From: Streptomyces sp. NBC_01214
Lineage (GTDB): Bacteria; Actinomycetota; Actinomycetes; Streptomycetales; Streptomycetaceae
DNA: 64,000 nucleotides
Assembly (NCBI RefSeq): GCF_026340975.1
Contig: NZ_JAPEOS010000001.1
Coordinates: 3,815,001 to 3,879,000 of the forward strand
Reading direction: 5' to 3'
Both the position numbers and the translations under genes were made by a program. This document shows positions 1 through 8,850 of the stretch, piece by piece (the first letter of the stretch is position 1; the number at the start of each line of letters is the position of its first letter). The notes beneath the pieces are model-generated. The model saw only the letters and a program-made list of their open reading frames with translations. It was not told the origin of the DNA and searched no databases.

Positions 1-1
1 C

Positions 2-1309
2 GGCGGCAGCAACGGCTACACGCAGACCGCGATCCTGGACCTGAAGACGGGCAAGGTCACCCAGCGCCGCATCGACAACACCGGACACGACATGTTCTGT
101 CCCGGCATCGCCATGCTCGCCGACGGCCGGGTGCTGGTCACCGGTGGCAGCAACGCGGAGAAGGCGAGCATCTACGACCCGGCCACCGACAACTGGTCCG
201 CCACCACGAGCATGAACATAGCCCGTGGCTACCAGGCCATGACCCTGCTCTCCACCGGCGAGGCCTTCGTCCTCGGCGGGTCCTGGAGCGGATCCACGGG
301 TACCGACAAGGCCGGTGAGGTCTGGTCCCCGGACACCCGCACCTGGCGCAGCCTGCCCGGCGTTCCCGCCGCCCCGGCGCTCACGGCCGACCCGGCCGGA
401 CCCTACCGCGCCGACAACCACATGTGGCTGCACGCCACTTCGGGCGGCAAGGTACTGCAACTGGGCCCGAGCAAGCAGATGAACTGGATCTCCACCAGTG
501 GCCAGGGCGGCGTCACTTCGGCCGGCACCCGGGCCGACAGCCCGGACGCGATGACCGGCAACGCCGTCGCCTACGACATCGGCAAACTGCTCACCCTGGG
601 CGGTTCGCCCGCCTACCAGGACACCCCGGCCACCCAGCGCGCCTACACCGTGGGCATCTCGGGCAGCCAGGTCCAGGCCGCCCGCACGGGCGACATGGAG
701 CACGCCCGCGCCTTCAGCAACAGCGTGGTGCTGCCCGACGGCAAGGTGGCCGTCTTCGGCGGTCAGGCTTATCCGGTGCCCTTCAGCGACGCCACCTCCG
801 TCCTGACCCCCGAGCTGTGGGACCCGGCGACCGGCGCCTTCACCCCGCTCGCCACCATGGCCGTTCCGCGCAACTACCACAGCGTGGCCAACCTGCTGCC
901 CGACGGGCGGATCTTCTCCGGCGGCGGCGGTCTGTGCGGCGACTGCGCGACCAACCACGCCGACGGGGCGATCTTCACCCCGCCGTACCTGCTCAACGCC
1001 GACGGCTCGCCGAAGCCGCGGCCCGCCATCACCGCGGGCGTGCCCCCCAGGGCGGCTCCCGGTGCCTCGCTCACGGTGAGCACCCAGGGCTCGGTGGCGT
1101 CCTTCGTCCTGATGCGGGCCGCCGCCGCGACCCACTCCACCGACAACGACCAACGCCGGGTGCCCGTGGTGTCCACCGCCGCGGGAGGCGGCACGTACCA
1201 GGTGTCCGTGCCCGCCGACACCGGTGTGGTCCTGCCGGGCACCTACATGCTCTTCGCCCTCGACGCCCAGGGAGTACCGAGCATCGGTCAGTTCGTCACG
1301 ATCTCCTGA
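2..1309 (+). CDS. Galactose oxidase-like copper-radical oxidase, 3' part
   Basis: The reading frame is already open at the window edge, so the N-terminus lies outside. The residues that build the copper-radical site of fungal galactose oxidase are all visible: the cross-linking Cys in GHDMFCPG (codon at 98), the radical Tyr in RGYQ (230), the stacking Trp in GGSWSG (284), the axial Tyr and copper His in NYHS (875 and 878), and the second copper His in ATHSTD (1133). Kelch-type blades (GGS and GRVLVTGG repeats) and the C-terminal DUF1929-like domain with QRRVPV follow. The family oxidises primary alcohols or aldehydes with O2, giving H2O2, usually outside the cell. The match is closer to true galactose oxidase (GGGGLCGDC motif) than to what I recall of the Streptomyces morphogenetic enzyme GlxA. 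Substrate is not determinable. The family is confident, but the fragment gives no view of a signal peptide. Confidence 0.88.
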   Translation, partial: GGSNGYTQTAILDLKTGKVTQRRIDNTGHDMFCPGIAMLADGRVLVTGGSNAEKASIYDPATDNWSATTSMNIARGYQAMTLLSTGEAFVLGGSWSGSTGTDKAGEVWSPDTRTWRSLPGVPAAPALTADPAGPYRADNHMWLHATSGGKVLQLGPSKQMNWISTSGQGGVTSAGTRADSPDAMTGNAVAYDIGKLLTLGGSPAYQDTPATQRAYTVGISGSQVQAARTGDMEHARAFSNSVVLPDGKVAVFGGQAYPVPFSDATSVLTPELWDPATGAFTPLATMAVPRNYHSVANLLPDGRIFSGGGGLCGDCATNHADGAIFTPPYLLNADGSPKPRPAITAGVPPRAAPGASLTVSTQGSVASFVLMRAAAATHSTDNDQRRVPVVSTAAGGGTYQVSVPADTGVVLPGTYMLFALDAQGVPSIGQFVTIS

Positions 1310-1385
1310 TACCGACTACGACCCCATGAGCGGTGTCCGGGGCCTGGGCTGATTGGCCCCGGACATTCAGGGGAATAGCGCACAA

Positions 1386-3170
1386 ATGACACAACCCATC
1401 GAAGACTACGCACTCATCGGCGACCTGATGACCAGCGCACTGGTCGGCCGCGACGGGTCCATCGACTGGCTGTGCCTGCCGCGCTTCGACTCGGCGGCCT
1501 GCTTCGCCAAGCTCCTCGGCGAGGAGGAGAACGGCCACTGGCGCATCGCCCCCCTCGACGCCGCCATCGCAGAGCCCTGCACCCGCCGCGCCTACGTCGA
1601 CGACTCGCTGATCCTGGAATCGTACTGGGAGACCGAAACCGGGACCGTCAAGGTCACCGACTTCATGCCCCAGCGCGAGGTCGCCCCGGACGTCATCCGC
1701 ATCGTCGAGGGCATCAGCGGAACGGTCAGGATGCGCAGCACCCTGCGCCTGCGCTTCGACTACGGCCACGTCGTGCCCTGGGTGCGCCGCAGCGACGGCG
1801 ACCGGGTCGCCATCGCCGGGCCCGACTCCGCCTGGTTCCGCAGCGAACCCCCGGTCCGCACCTGGGGCGAGGCGAACAGCACCTGCTCCCAGTTCCCGGT
1901 CACCGCCGGCCGGCGCGTCGCCTTCGTACTGACCTGGCACCCCTCGCACCGGCCGCGCCCCGAGCCCTGCGACCCCTTCGAGGCACTGGAGCAGAGCCGC
2001 GCCGACTGGCGGGAATGGGCCTCGCAATGCCGCTACGAGGGCCCCTACCAGGAGGCGGTCACCCGCTCCCTGATCACCCTCAAGGCCCTCACCTACGCCC
2101 CGACCGGCGGCATCGCCGCCGCGGCCACCACCTCCCTCCCCGAGGAACTCGGCGGCGTCCGCAACTGGGACTACCGCTACTGCTGGCTCCGGGACTCCAC
2201 CCTCACCCTCGGTTCGCTCCTGTCCACCGGCTTCCTCGACGAGGCCCGGGCCTGGCGCGAGTGGCTGCTGCGCGCGGTCGCGGGCGACCCCGCCGACCTC
2301 CAGATCATGTACGGGATCGGCGGCGAGCGACGGATCCCCGAGAGCGAACTGCCCTGGCTGCGCGGCTACGCCTCCTCCGCCCCGGTCCGCGTCGGGAACG
2401 CCGCCGTCGACCAGCTCCAGCTGGACGTGTACGGGGAGGTCATCGACTCCCTCTACCTGGCCCGGTCCGCCGGACTGCCCTCCGAACGCCACGCCTGGCG
2501 GATCCAGCTCGCGCTGCTCGACTTCCTCGAACGCAACTGGCACCGGCCCGGCGAGGGCCTGTGGGAGGTCCGCGGCCCCCGCCGCCACTTCGTGCACTCC
2601 AAGGTGATGGCGTGGGTCGCCGCCGACCGCGCCGTACGCACCCTGGAGAGCGACCCCTCCCTGGACGGGGACGTGGAACGCTGGCGGGCCATGCGCGACG
2701 AGGTGCACCGCGACGTGTGCGCCAAGGGCTACGACCCCGAACGGGGCACCTTCACCCAGTACTACGGCTCCGCCGAGCTGGACGCGGCGACCCTGCTCAT
2801 CCCCAGGGTCGGATTCCTGCCGCCCGACGACCCGCGGGTCATCGGCACGGTCGACGCGGTGCGCGCCGAACTCGGCAGCAGCGGACTGGTCCGCCGCTAC
2901 AGCACCTCGGGCTCCACCGTCGACGGGCTGCCCGGGGACGAAGGGGCCTTCCTGGCCTGCTCGTTCTGGCTGACCGACGCCCTGCACATGACGGGCCGGC
3001 GGGAGGAGGCCCGCGCCCTGTTCGAGCGGCTGCTGTCCGTACGCAACGACGTGGGTCTGCTCGCGGAGGAGTACGACCCCCTCGCCGGACGCCAACTCGG
3101 CAACTTCCCGCAGGCGTTCAGCCACGTCGGCCTGGTGAACACCGCGCTCACCCTGGCGAGCCCGGACTGA
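1386..3170 (+). CDS. Glycoside hydrolase family 15 protein (glucoamylase/trehalase-like)
   Basis: A 594-residue protein starting MTQPIEDYALIGDL, the usual opening of actinobacterial GH15 enzymes. I chose the ATG because a GGGGA ribosome site lies about 11 bases upstream; an in-frame TTG 33 bases earlier is less likely. The N-terminal beta-sandwich (about residues 1-220) is followed by the (alpha/alpha)6 barrel. Catalytic-region signatures are NWDYRYCWLRDST and, near the C-terminus, EEYDPLAGRQLGNFPQAFSH. There is no signal peptide, so it is probably cytosolic. GH15 enzymes invert and release glucose from alpha-glucans, and mycobacterial homologues act on trehalose, so trehalase is a reasonable alternative to glucoamylase. 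It is convergent with the phosphatase gene 13 bases downstream. Confidence 0.9.
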   Translation: MTQPIEDYALIGDLMTSALVGRDGSIDWLCLPRFDSAACFAKLLGEEENGHWRIAPLDAAIAEPCTRRAYVDDSLILESYWETETGTVKVTDFMPQREVAPDVIRIVEGISGTVRMRSTLRLRFDYGHVVPWVRRSDGDRVAIAGPDSAWFRSEPPVRTWGEANSTCSQFPVTAGRRVAFVLTWHPSHRPRPEPCDPFEALEQSRADWREWASQCRYEGPYQEAVTRSLITLKALTYAPTGGIAAAATTSLPEELGGVRNWDYRYCWLRDSTLTLGSLLSTGFLDEARAWREWLLRAVAGDPADLQIMYGIGGERRIPESELPWLRGYASSAPVRVGNAAVDQLQLDVYGEVIDSLYLARSAGLPSERHAWRIQLALLDFLERNWHRPGEGLWEVRGPRRHFVHSKVMAWVAADRAVRTLESDPSLDGDVERWRAMRDEVHRDVCAKGYDPERGTFTQYYGSAELDAATLLIPRVGFLPPDDPRVIGTVDAVRAELGSSGLVRRYSTSGSTVDGLPGDEGAFLACSFWLTDALHMTGRREEARALFERLLSVRNDVGLLAEEYDPLAGRQLGNFPQAFSHVGLVNTALTLASPD

Positions 3171-3183
3171 CCGCACGACGCCC

Positions 3184-5391
3184 CTACGGGTCCCCGCCGG
3201 TACGGGAAGCCAGCAGCAGGGCGATGTCGTCCGGCCGGTCGGCGGTGTTGCCCGCCTCGCTGATCAGCCGGTCGGCGGTCTCGGTCAGCGGGGACGGCCG
3301 GGCCGCCGCCAGGGCCGTCCGCAGCCGCTCCACCCCGACGTCGATGTCGAGGCCCGGCTTCTCCACCAGCCCGTCCGTGTACAGGGCGAGGACCGAGCCC
3401 GTGGTCAGCCGCAGTTCCGTGACCGGGTACGAGGCCTCCTGGTCGATGCCGAGCACCACCCCGCCCGCCAGGTCCAGCACTTCGGTCCGGCCGTCCGGGT
3501 GGCGCAGCAGCGGTTGGGGGTGCCCGGCCCGGGCGGCCGTCACGGAGCCCGACGCCGGGTCGAGCAACATGTAGCAGCAGCTCGCGAACTGGCCCGGATC
3601 CAGGTCGATGAGCAGCTGGTTGGTGCCGCTCACCACCTGTGCCGGGGTGCTGCCGCTGAGCGCGAAGGCCCGTACCGCGCTGCGCAGTTGGCCCATGGTC
3701 GCCGCGGCCGCCACACCGTGGCCCTGGACGTCCCCGATGACCAGGGCCAGCAGGCCGGTGCCCGTCTCGACGACGTCGTACCAGTCGCCGCCGACGTCCA
3801 TGCCCTGGGTGCCGGGGAGGTAGCGGCCGACGGTGTCCACGTGCTCGCGCACCGGAAGCCGGTGCGGCAGCAGCGCCGACTGCAGACCGCGGGCGAGTTC
3901 CACCTCGCTGTCGTAGCGCCGGGCCCGCGCGAGCGCCTGCGCGATCAGACCGGCCAGCGCCGTGAGCACCGTACGGTCCTCCGGGCTGAAGCCGCGCGGC
4001 GAGTCGAAGCCGAGGATGCACGAGCCGACCGGCCGGCCGGAGGCGATCAGCGGCAGGAAGGCGCGGGCGCCGACATCGGCGTCCAGCGGGATGCCCGGAT
4101 AGGCGGCGGCGAGGTGCTGCATCGACTCGAAGAACAGCGGCCGGCCCGTCGTCAACGTCTCCACGCCCGGCAGTCGGACGTCGAGGGAGACCCCGTCGAA
4201 CCGGTCGAGGAAGCCCTGCGGGAAGCCGGTTTCCCAGGCCAGGTGCAGATGCCGCTCGTCCAGCAGGTAGATCGCCAGCTGGCGGCCGCCGAAGGCCGGC
4301 AGCAGCTCCTCGGTGACCACCGCCGACACCTGCCGGGCCGTGACCGCCTCCGTCAGCGCGATGGCGAGGGCCACCGGCCGGTACAGCGCCGAGGCCTCGT
4401 CGGCGGACGCGTCGAGGTCCGCGTACGCGTCCATGTCGCTGTCCACGTCCACGTCGGCGTCGGCGTCCATGTCCGGCCCGGCCCGCGACTCGGGCGCGTA
4501 GGCCGGTTTCGCGGACGTGCCCAGGGTCAGGGTCACGCCGTCGGCCGCGGGGTACAAGTCCACCGACAGCCACTGCCCGGGCGCGTGCCGGCCGCGCCGG
4601 GCGGGGAAGTGCACCGGCTCGCCGGACATGAAACCGGCCCGGAAGTGGTCCTCGTAGGCGGGATGTCCGAGCCACGGCAGCGCCTCCCACAGCAGCCGTC
4701 CCCGCAGATGGGGCCCGTCGAGGCCGAGCAGGTCCTCCGCCGCGGTGTTCACGTAGCCGATCCGACCCTCCCGGTCCAGGGAGAGCACGGCCTGCGCGAG
4801 CCGGTCCGCGGCCCTGCGGGCGCCCTCGGCCCCGGCCTCGGGCGGTGGTGCCGGCACGCCCACCGGATCGCCCTCCCAGAGAGTCCGCTCCCCGGCCGCC
4901 GCGAGCGCGGTGAGGTCGGCGGCCAGCTGCTCCGCGGCCCCTCGCAGCCGCTCGCGGTCCGCGGTCCCGACCGGGATCCCCGGGGTCGCCTCGCGCAGCA
5001 CCACCAGCACGCCGAACCGTTCCGTCCCGCCGGTTACCGGCTCGTACAGCGAGCCGAAGGGGAACGGCAGCCCGGCCGTCAGCTGGGGGAAGCGGCGCAT
5101 CGCCGACTCCGCGTCGGGCAGGTGGACGGCCTGCCCCGACCGGTAGGCCTCGGAGACCGGGTACGGGCGGTTCACCTGCATCCGCCACCAGGGCCGGAAC
5201 AGCTGGAGCGGCAGCCCGGTGAACAAGGCCATCAGGAGCAGGCCGGTGGTGGGCGAGCGCAGGTAGACGCCGGCCGCGTACCCACCGACGGCCTCCATCG
5301 CGTTCATGGCGGCCCGTGCGAGCACCTGGGCCGTCGCATCAGGGGCATCCGTGGTGTCAGGCGCGGCGCCGGCGCTGTCCGCTCTGGCCAT
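3184..5391 (-). CDS. GAF-PAS-GAF-SpoIIE (PP2C-type) serine phosphatase
   Basis: A 735-residue multidomain phosphatase. The start at MARADSAG lies 8 bases after the stop of the MFS gene, and an upstream in-frame Met would overlap that gene. Domains in order: a GAF-like region (about 15-150), a PAS domain (about 190-290, RIGYVNTAAEDLLG), an Asp-alternating linker (about 300-330), a second GAF (about 335-480) and a C-terminal SpoIIE/PP2C domain. The metal-binding motifs MDVGGDWYD, GDVQGHG, YTDGLVE and DDIALLL are all present, so it should be active. Such Streptomyces proteins dephosphorylate anti-anti-sigma factors or act as stress sensors; no anti-sigma partner is adjacent. The GAF and PAS domains suggest a small-molecule or redox input. 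Soluble, with no membrane segment seen. Probably in one transcript with the MFS gene. Confidence 0.9.
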   Translation of the reverse strand: MARADSAGAAPDTTDAPDATAQVLARAAMNAMEAVGGYAAGVYLRSPTTGLLLMALFTGLPLQLFRPWWRMQVNRPYPVSEAYRSGQAVHLPDAESAMRRFPQLTAGLPFPFGSLYEPVTGGTERFGVLVVLREATPGIPVGTADRERLRGAAEQLAADLTALAAAGERTLWEGDPVGVPAPPPEAGAEGARRAADRLAQAVLSLDREGRIGYVNTAAEDLLGLDGPHLRGRLLWEALPWLGHPAYEDHFRAGFMSGEPVHFPARRGRHAPGQWLSVDLYPAADGVTLTLGTSAKPAYAPESRAGPDMDADADVDVDSDMDAYADLDASADEASALYRPVALAIALTEAVTARQVSAVVTEELLPAFGGRQLAIYLLDERHLHLAWETGFPQGFLDRFDGVSLDVRLPGVETLTTGRPLFFESMQHLAAAYPGIPLDADVGARAFLPLIASGRPVGSCILGFDSPRGFSPEDRTVLTALAGLIAQALARARRYDSEVELARGLQSALLPHRLPVREHVDTVGRYLPGTQGMDVGGDWYDVVETGTGLLALVIGDVQGHGVAAAATMGQLRSAVRAFALSGSTPAQVVSGTNQLLIDLDPGQFASCCYMLLDPASGSVTAARAGHPQPLLRHPDGRTEVLDLAGGVVLGIDQEASYPVTELRLTTGSVLALYTDGLVEKPGLDIDVGVERLRTALAAARPSPLTETADRLISEAGNTADRPDDIALLLASRTGGDP

Positions 5392-5398
5392 CACACAG

Positions 5399-6865
5399 TC
5401 AGCATGCGCCCTCGGCCGTGGCTCGTGCATCCCGGCCCTTCCCGCGTCGTCCCGAGGTCCGGTACCCGGTCACCACCACGGCCGCGGCGCACCACAGCAC
5501 CACGGCCACCGTGCGCAGCGCGGTGCCCATCGCGTCGGTGAAGGCGACGATCTGGGCCGGATCGTGCGGGTCCCCGTGGAAGCGCGAGGCCAGCACCGTG
5601 CCGACCACCGCGACCCCGAGGGCGGCGCCGATCTCCCGGGCCGCGGTGTTCAGCCCCGAGCCGAGCCCGGCCTGGTGGGAGGGCAGCTCCGTGACCACCG
5701 TCAGCGTCAACGAGGGCGCGGACAGGCCCGTACCGACGGACAGCACCAGCAGGTAGAGCGCGTACAGCGGGTACGGGGTGCCCGCGTCGGCGGTGGAGAC
5801 CAGCAGCAGCCCCGCTCCGATCAGGCCGAGCCCGGCGCCGACCGGCAGCCGCGGTCCGGTGCGCTCCTGGAGCCGGGCGCCGAACCTGGGCACCAGGGCC
5901 ATGCCGACGGTGAGCGGGACGATCGCGAAGCCGGTCTGGGCGGGGGAGAAGCCCTTTGCGTACTGGAGGTACTGGGCATTGACGAAGAACAGGGCGAAGA
6001 GCCCGAAGAAGCCGGTGCCGATGCCGAGCGCCCCGGCGCGCAGCTTGGGCGAGCGGAAGATCCGCGGGTCCAGCAGCGGGCGGGCGGCGCGCAGGGCGTG
6101 CCCGGTGAAGGCGCAGAGCAGTGCGGCACCCGCGCCGAAGGCGGTCAGGACCTGCACCGAGGCCCAGCCGTGGGTGGGGCCCTCGATGATCGCGTAGACC
6201 ACCGCGAGGAGCGCGCCCGCGAGCAGCGCCGCGCCGAGGGGGTCGACGGCGGCGGCGGGCTGCGACGGAGTACGGGGGACCGCGCGGGCGACCGCGAGCG
6301 CGAGCAGGGCGGCGAGCGGGACGACCGCCCAGAACAGGGCCCGCCAGGTCAGGAACTCCCCGACCAGGCCGCCGCCGACGTTGCCCGCCAGGCCCCCGAG
6401 ACCCGCGGACAGCGTCCAGGTGGCCAGGGCGCGGCCGCGGCGCTCGGGCGGACTCAGGTGGACCAGGACGGACATCGTGGCGGGCATGATCAGGGCCGCG
6501 CCCGCCCCGCACACACCCCGGCCCGCGATCAGCACGGCCGGGGTCTGGGCGAGCGCGCTGGCGGCGCCGCCCAGGGCGAACAGGCCGAGCCCGCAGAGCA
6601 GGGCGCCCTTGCGGCCGTACCGGTCGCCGAGCGCCCCGGCCGGGATTAGCAGCGCGGCGAAGACGATGACGTAGGCGTCCACCGACCACAGCAGCTCGCC
6701 GGGATCCGGATGCAGGTCGGACGCGGCGAGCTGGGGGATCAGCAGGTTGACGGCGGCGACCATCCCCTGGGCGACGAGTACGCAGGCGCACAGGACGAGC
6801 AGGGCGGGCCGGGTGAGGGAGGGGGCGGGGACGGCGGGATCCTGCGTGACGGCATGGCGGAGCAC
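5399..6865 (-). CDS. MFS multidrug efflux transporter (DHA2/EmrB-QacA type)
   Basis: A 488-residue polytopic membrane protein with many hydrophobic helices (14 would be normal for this length). The MFS signature loop LGDRYGRKGALLCG is present after the second helix. Start is GTG with a strong GAGGAGGA ribosome site. The family exports drugs or metabolites by proton antiport. The divergent LysR gene about 150 bp away is the obvious candidate regulator, as in many drug-pump/LysR pairs. The phosphatase gene follows after 8 bases. Substrate unknown. Confidence 0.88.
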   Translation of the reverse strand: MLRHAVTQDPAVPAPSLTRPALLVLCACVLVAQGMVAAVNLLIPQLAASDLHPDPGELLWSVDAYVIVFAALLIPAGALGDRYGRKGALLCGLGLFALGGAASALAQTPAVLIAGRGVCGAGAALIMPATMSVLVHLSPPERRGRALATWTLSAGLGGLAGNVGGGLVGEFLTWRALFWAVVPLAALLALAVARAVPRTPSQPAAAVDPLGAALLAGALLAVVYAIIEGPTHGWASVQVLTAFGAGAALLCAFTGHALRAARPLLDPRIFRSPKLRAGALGIGTGFFGLFALFFVNAQYLQYAKGFSPAQTGFAIVPLTVGMALVPRFGARLQERTGPRLPVGAGLGLIGAGLLLVSTADAGTPYPLYALYLLVLSVGTGLSAPSLTLTVVTELPSHQAGLGSGLNTAAREIGAALGVAVVGTVLASRFHGDPHDPAQIVAFTDAMGTALRTVAVVLWCAAAVVVTGYRTSGRRGKGRDARATAEGAC

Positions 6866-7014
6866 GGCTCCTCCTCGGAGTCGGGGACGGTACGGCGAAA
6901 GGAAGGGGAAGGGGTGGGGCCGGCGGGCCGGTCCGGGCCGGCCGGGGCCATCACCCGTGGTTCACCGTAGAGTTGGACCGATCTGCTTTCCAGTGCAAGT
7001 TGTGCAAGGGATGT

Positions 7015-7965
7015 ATGCGTGTGACGCAATCCGGGTTGGACCTGAATCTCCTCGTCGCCCTGGACGTCCTCCTGGAGGAGGCGAGCGTGTCCCGGGCGGC
7101 GGCCCGCATGCACCTGTCCGAGCCCGCCATGAGCCGCACCCTCGGCCGGATCCGCAAGGCCCTCGGCGACCCGGTCCTGGTCCGGGCCGGCCGCGTCATG
7201 GTGCCCACCCCGCACGCGCTCGCCGTGCAGGGCGAGGTCCGCGCGGTCGTGGACCGGGCCCGCGCCCTGTTCCTCACCGGCACCGAGGTGGACCTGCCCA
7301 CGCTCACCCGCACCTTCACCGTGCTGGCCAACGACGCCTTCACCGCCGTGTACGCGGCCACGCTCTTCAACCGGGTGACCCGCGAGGCGCCGGGGGTGAG
7401 GCTGCGCTTCCTCTCGGAGAGCCACGTGGACGTCCCCGCCCTGCGCGAGGGCGTCGCCGACCTGGAACTCGGCGTCGTCGACACCCGTTCCCCCGAGGTG
7501 CGCGTCGAGCACCTCACCGACGAGCGCATGCTGGGCGTCGTACGCCACGGGCACCCGCTGCTCCGCGGTCGCATCACCGCGCGCCGATTCGCCGCGGCCG
7601 AGCACCTGACCGCCTCCCGGCGCGGCCGCCTCGAAGGCCCGGTGGACACCGCCCTCGCCGAGCAGGGGCTGTCCCGGCGCGTCGTGGGCAGCGTGGGGAC
7701 CTTCCCCGCCTCCCTGTTCGTCCTGCGCGAGAGCGACCTGGTCGGCCTGATGACCAGCCAGGTGGAGCCGCTCGCCGCCGCGCTGGGGCTGGCAGCCTTC
7801 GAGATCCCGCTCGCCCTGCCGCCCCTGCCCTTCGGCATGGCCTGGCACCCGCGCCACGACGCCGACCCGGCGCACGCCTGGCTGCGCGCCTGCGCCCGCG
7901 AGCTGGTCCCCGCCGGCCCGGAGCGCTCCACGGCCGGCCCGGAGCGCTCCGGGCCGGCGCGATAG
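7015..7965 (+). CDS. LysR-family transcriptional regulator
   Basis: 316 residues from the ATG at MRVTQSG; an AAGGG sits immediately upstream. An in-frame TTG 42 bases earlier exists but would add a Cys-rich leader unlike the family. The N-terminal winged helix (about 5-65) reads LDVLLEEASVSRAAARMHLS and EPAMSRTLGRIRKALGD, a classic LysR HTH. The C-terminal half is the periplasmic-binding-protein-like effector domain. The gene diverges from the MFS transporter and so probably controls it and itself from the shared 150-bp gap. The extreme C-terminus is built from two copies of an AGPERS-type repeat and includes a perfect palindrome. Confidence 0.88.
   Translation: MRVTQSGLDLNLLVALDVLLEEASVSRAAARMHLSEPAMSRTLGRIRKALGDPVLVRAGRVMVPTPHALAVQGEVRAVVDRARALFLTGTEVDLPTLTRTFTVLANDAFTAVYAATLFNRVTREAPGVRLRFLSESHVDVPALREGVADLELGVVDTRSPEVRVEHLTDERMLGVVRHGHPLLRGRITARRFAAAEHLTASRRGRLEGPVDTALAEQGLSRRVVGSVGTFPASLFVLRESDLVGLMTSQVEPLAAALGLAAFEIPLALPPLPFGMAWHPRHDADPAHAWLRACARELVPAGPERSTAGPERSGPAR
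7933..7958. terminator. 26-bp perfect palindrome at the 3' end of the LysR gene
   Basis: The sequence reads identically on both strands: an 8-base GCCGGCCC arm, the central GGAGCGCTCC, then GGGCCGGC. It lies inside the last codons of the regulator, 4 bases before the stop. The first 18 bases also occur as a direct repeat just upstream, around 7912-7930. A GC hairpin of this strength could end transcription, although there is no T-run. It may instead be a duplicated coding repeat. Confidence 0.45.
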
Positions 7966-8080
7966 GCCGACCGCTTCCCTCGTCCGGGGGACGCACGGGA
8001 TTGCGGACCACTGCCCGGACGGCGCCGCGGGGCACGATACGCAGGCGTCCCACCCCCGGCAGGCCCCCGGAAGGCAGAGC

Positions 8081-8818
8081 ATGCGGTTCCAGTACGACAC
8101 CATCGGCGAGCGCTACGCGGAGTCCACGAGCACGGCGGCCTTCTCCGCGGCCGACACCTACACCCTGCACGGAGCCCTCGACGCCCTCGGCGGGGTGCGC
8201 GGGCTCGACGCCCTCGACCTGGCCTGCGGATACGGATACAACACCCGGCTGCTGGCCCGCGGCGGGGCCCGGCGGACCGTCGGCGTCGACGTCTCGGAGG
8301 AGATGATCCGGCTGGCCCGCGCGCACGAGGCGACCAAGGACCGGGCGGACGTCGAATACCACGTCGCCGACGCCGCCGGCCTCCCGCACCTGGGCCCCTT
8401 CGACCTGGCGACCGCCGCGTACGTCTTCAGCTACGCGCCCGACCGCAGGTCCCTGCACGCGATGTTCCGGTCCGTCCGCGCCAATCTGCGGGCGGGCGGG
8501 CGGCTGCTCGCCATCGTCCCCAACGCGGGGGCGTTCCCGCGCGTGGACTGGTCGCCGTACGGAGTGCGCATCCTCGACCGGGTCCCGGACGGCGACGCTC
8601 CGCTGCTCAAGGCGCACTTCCTGACCGAGCCGCCGGTGCCCTTCGAATTCCGCGAGTGGGCCCACGCCGACCTCGCCGAGGCCGCCGTCGAGGCGGGCTT
8701 CGTCACCGTCGGCTGGCAGCCGAACCGGACCCCGCCCGCCGACGCCGAACGGGACGAGGCGTACTGGACGGCGTACCGCGCCTGGCCGATCAGTTCCCTG
8801 ATGACCTGCACGGTGTAG
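8081..8818 (+). CDS. Class I SAM-dependent methyltransferase
   Basis: A 245-residue protein with a GGAAGG-type ribosome site. Motif I is LDLACGYGYNTRLLA (about residues 45-59), the acidic residue after strand 2 is in VGVDVSEEM, and motif post-I/II is visible in YHVADAAGLPHLGPFDL. This is the Rossmann-fold methyltransferase type (Methyltransf_11/25). The substrate cannot be read from sequence. It is flanked by an upstream co-directional LysR gene about 115 bp away and a convergent esterase gene. Soluble and of normal length. Confidence 0.88.
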   Translation: MRFQYDTIGERYAESTSTAAFSAADTYTLHGALDALGGVRGLDALDLACGYGYNTRLLARGGARRTVGVDVSEEMIRLARAHEATKDRADVEYHVADAAGLPHLGPFDLATAAYVFSYAPDRRSLHAMFRSVRANLRAGGRLLAIVPNAGAFPRVDWSPYGVRILDRVPDGDAPLLKAHFLTEPPVPFEFREWAHADLAEAAVEAGFVTVGWQPNRTPPADAERDEAYWTAYRAWPISSLMTCTV

Positions 8819-8850
8819 GCCGTCCGCGCTCCGCCGTCACCGCCGTGCCC

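Noticed and set aside
1296..3176. Long open frame antisense to the GH15 gene
   Set aside because: Its translation is Gly/Val/Ala/Arg-rich without motifs, and the plus strand encodes a clear GH15 enzyme. Such antisense frames are a product of GC-rich third positions.
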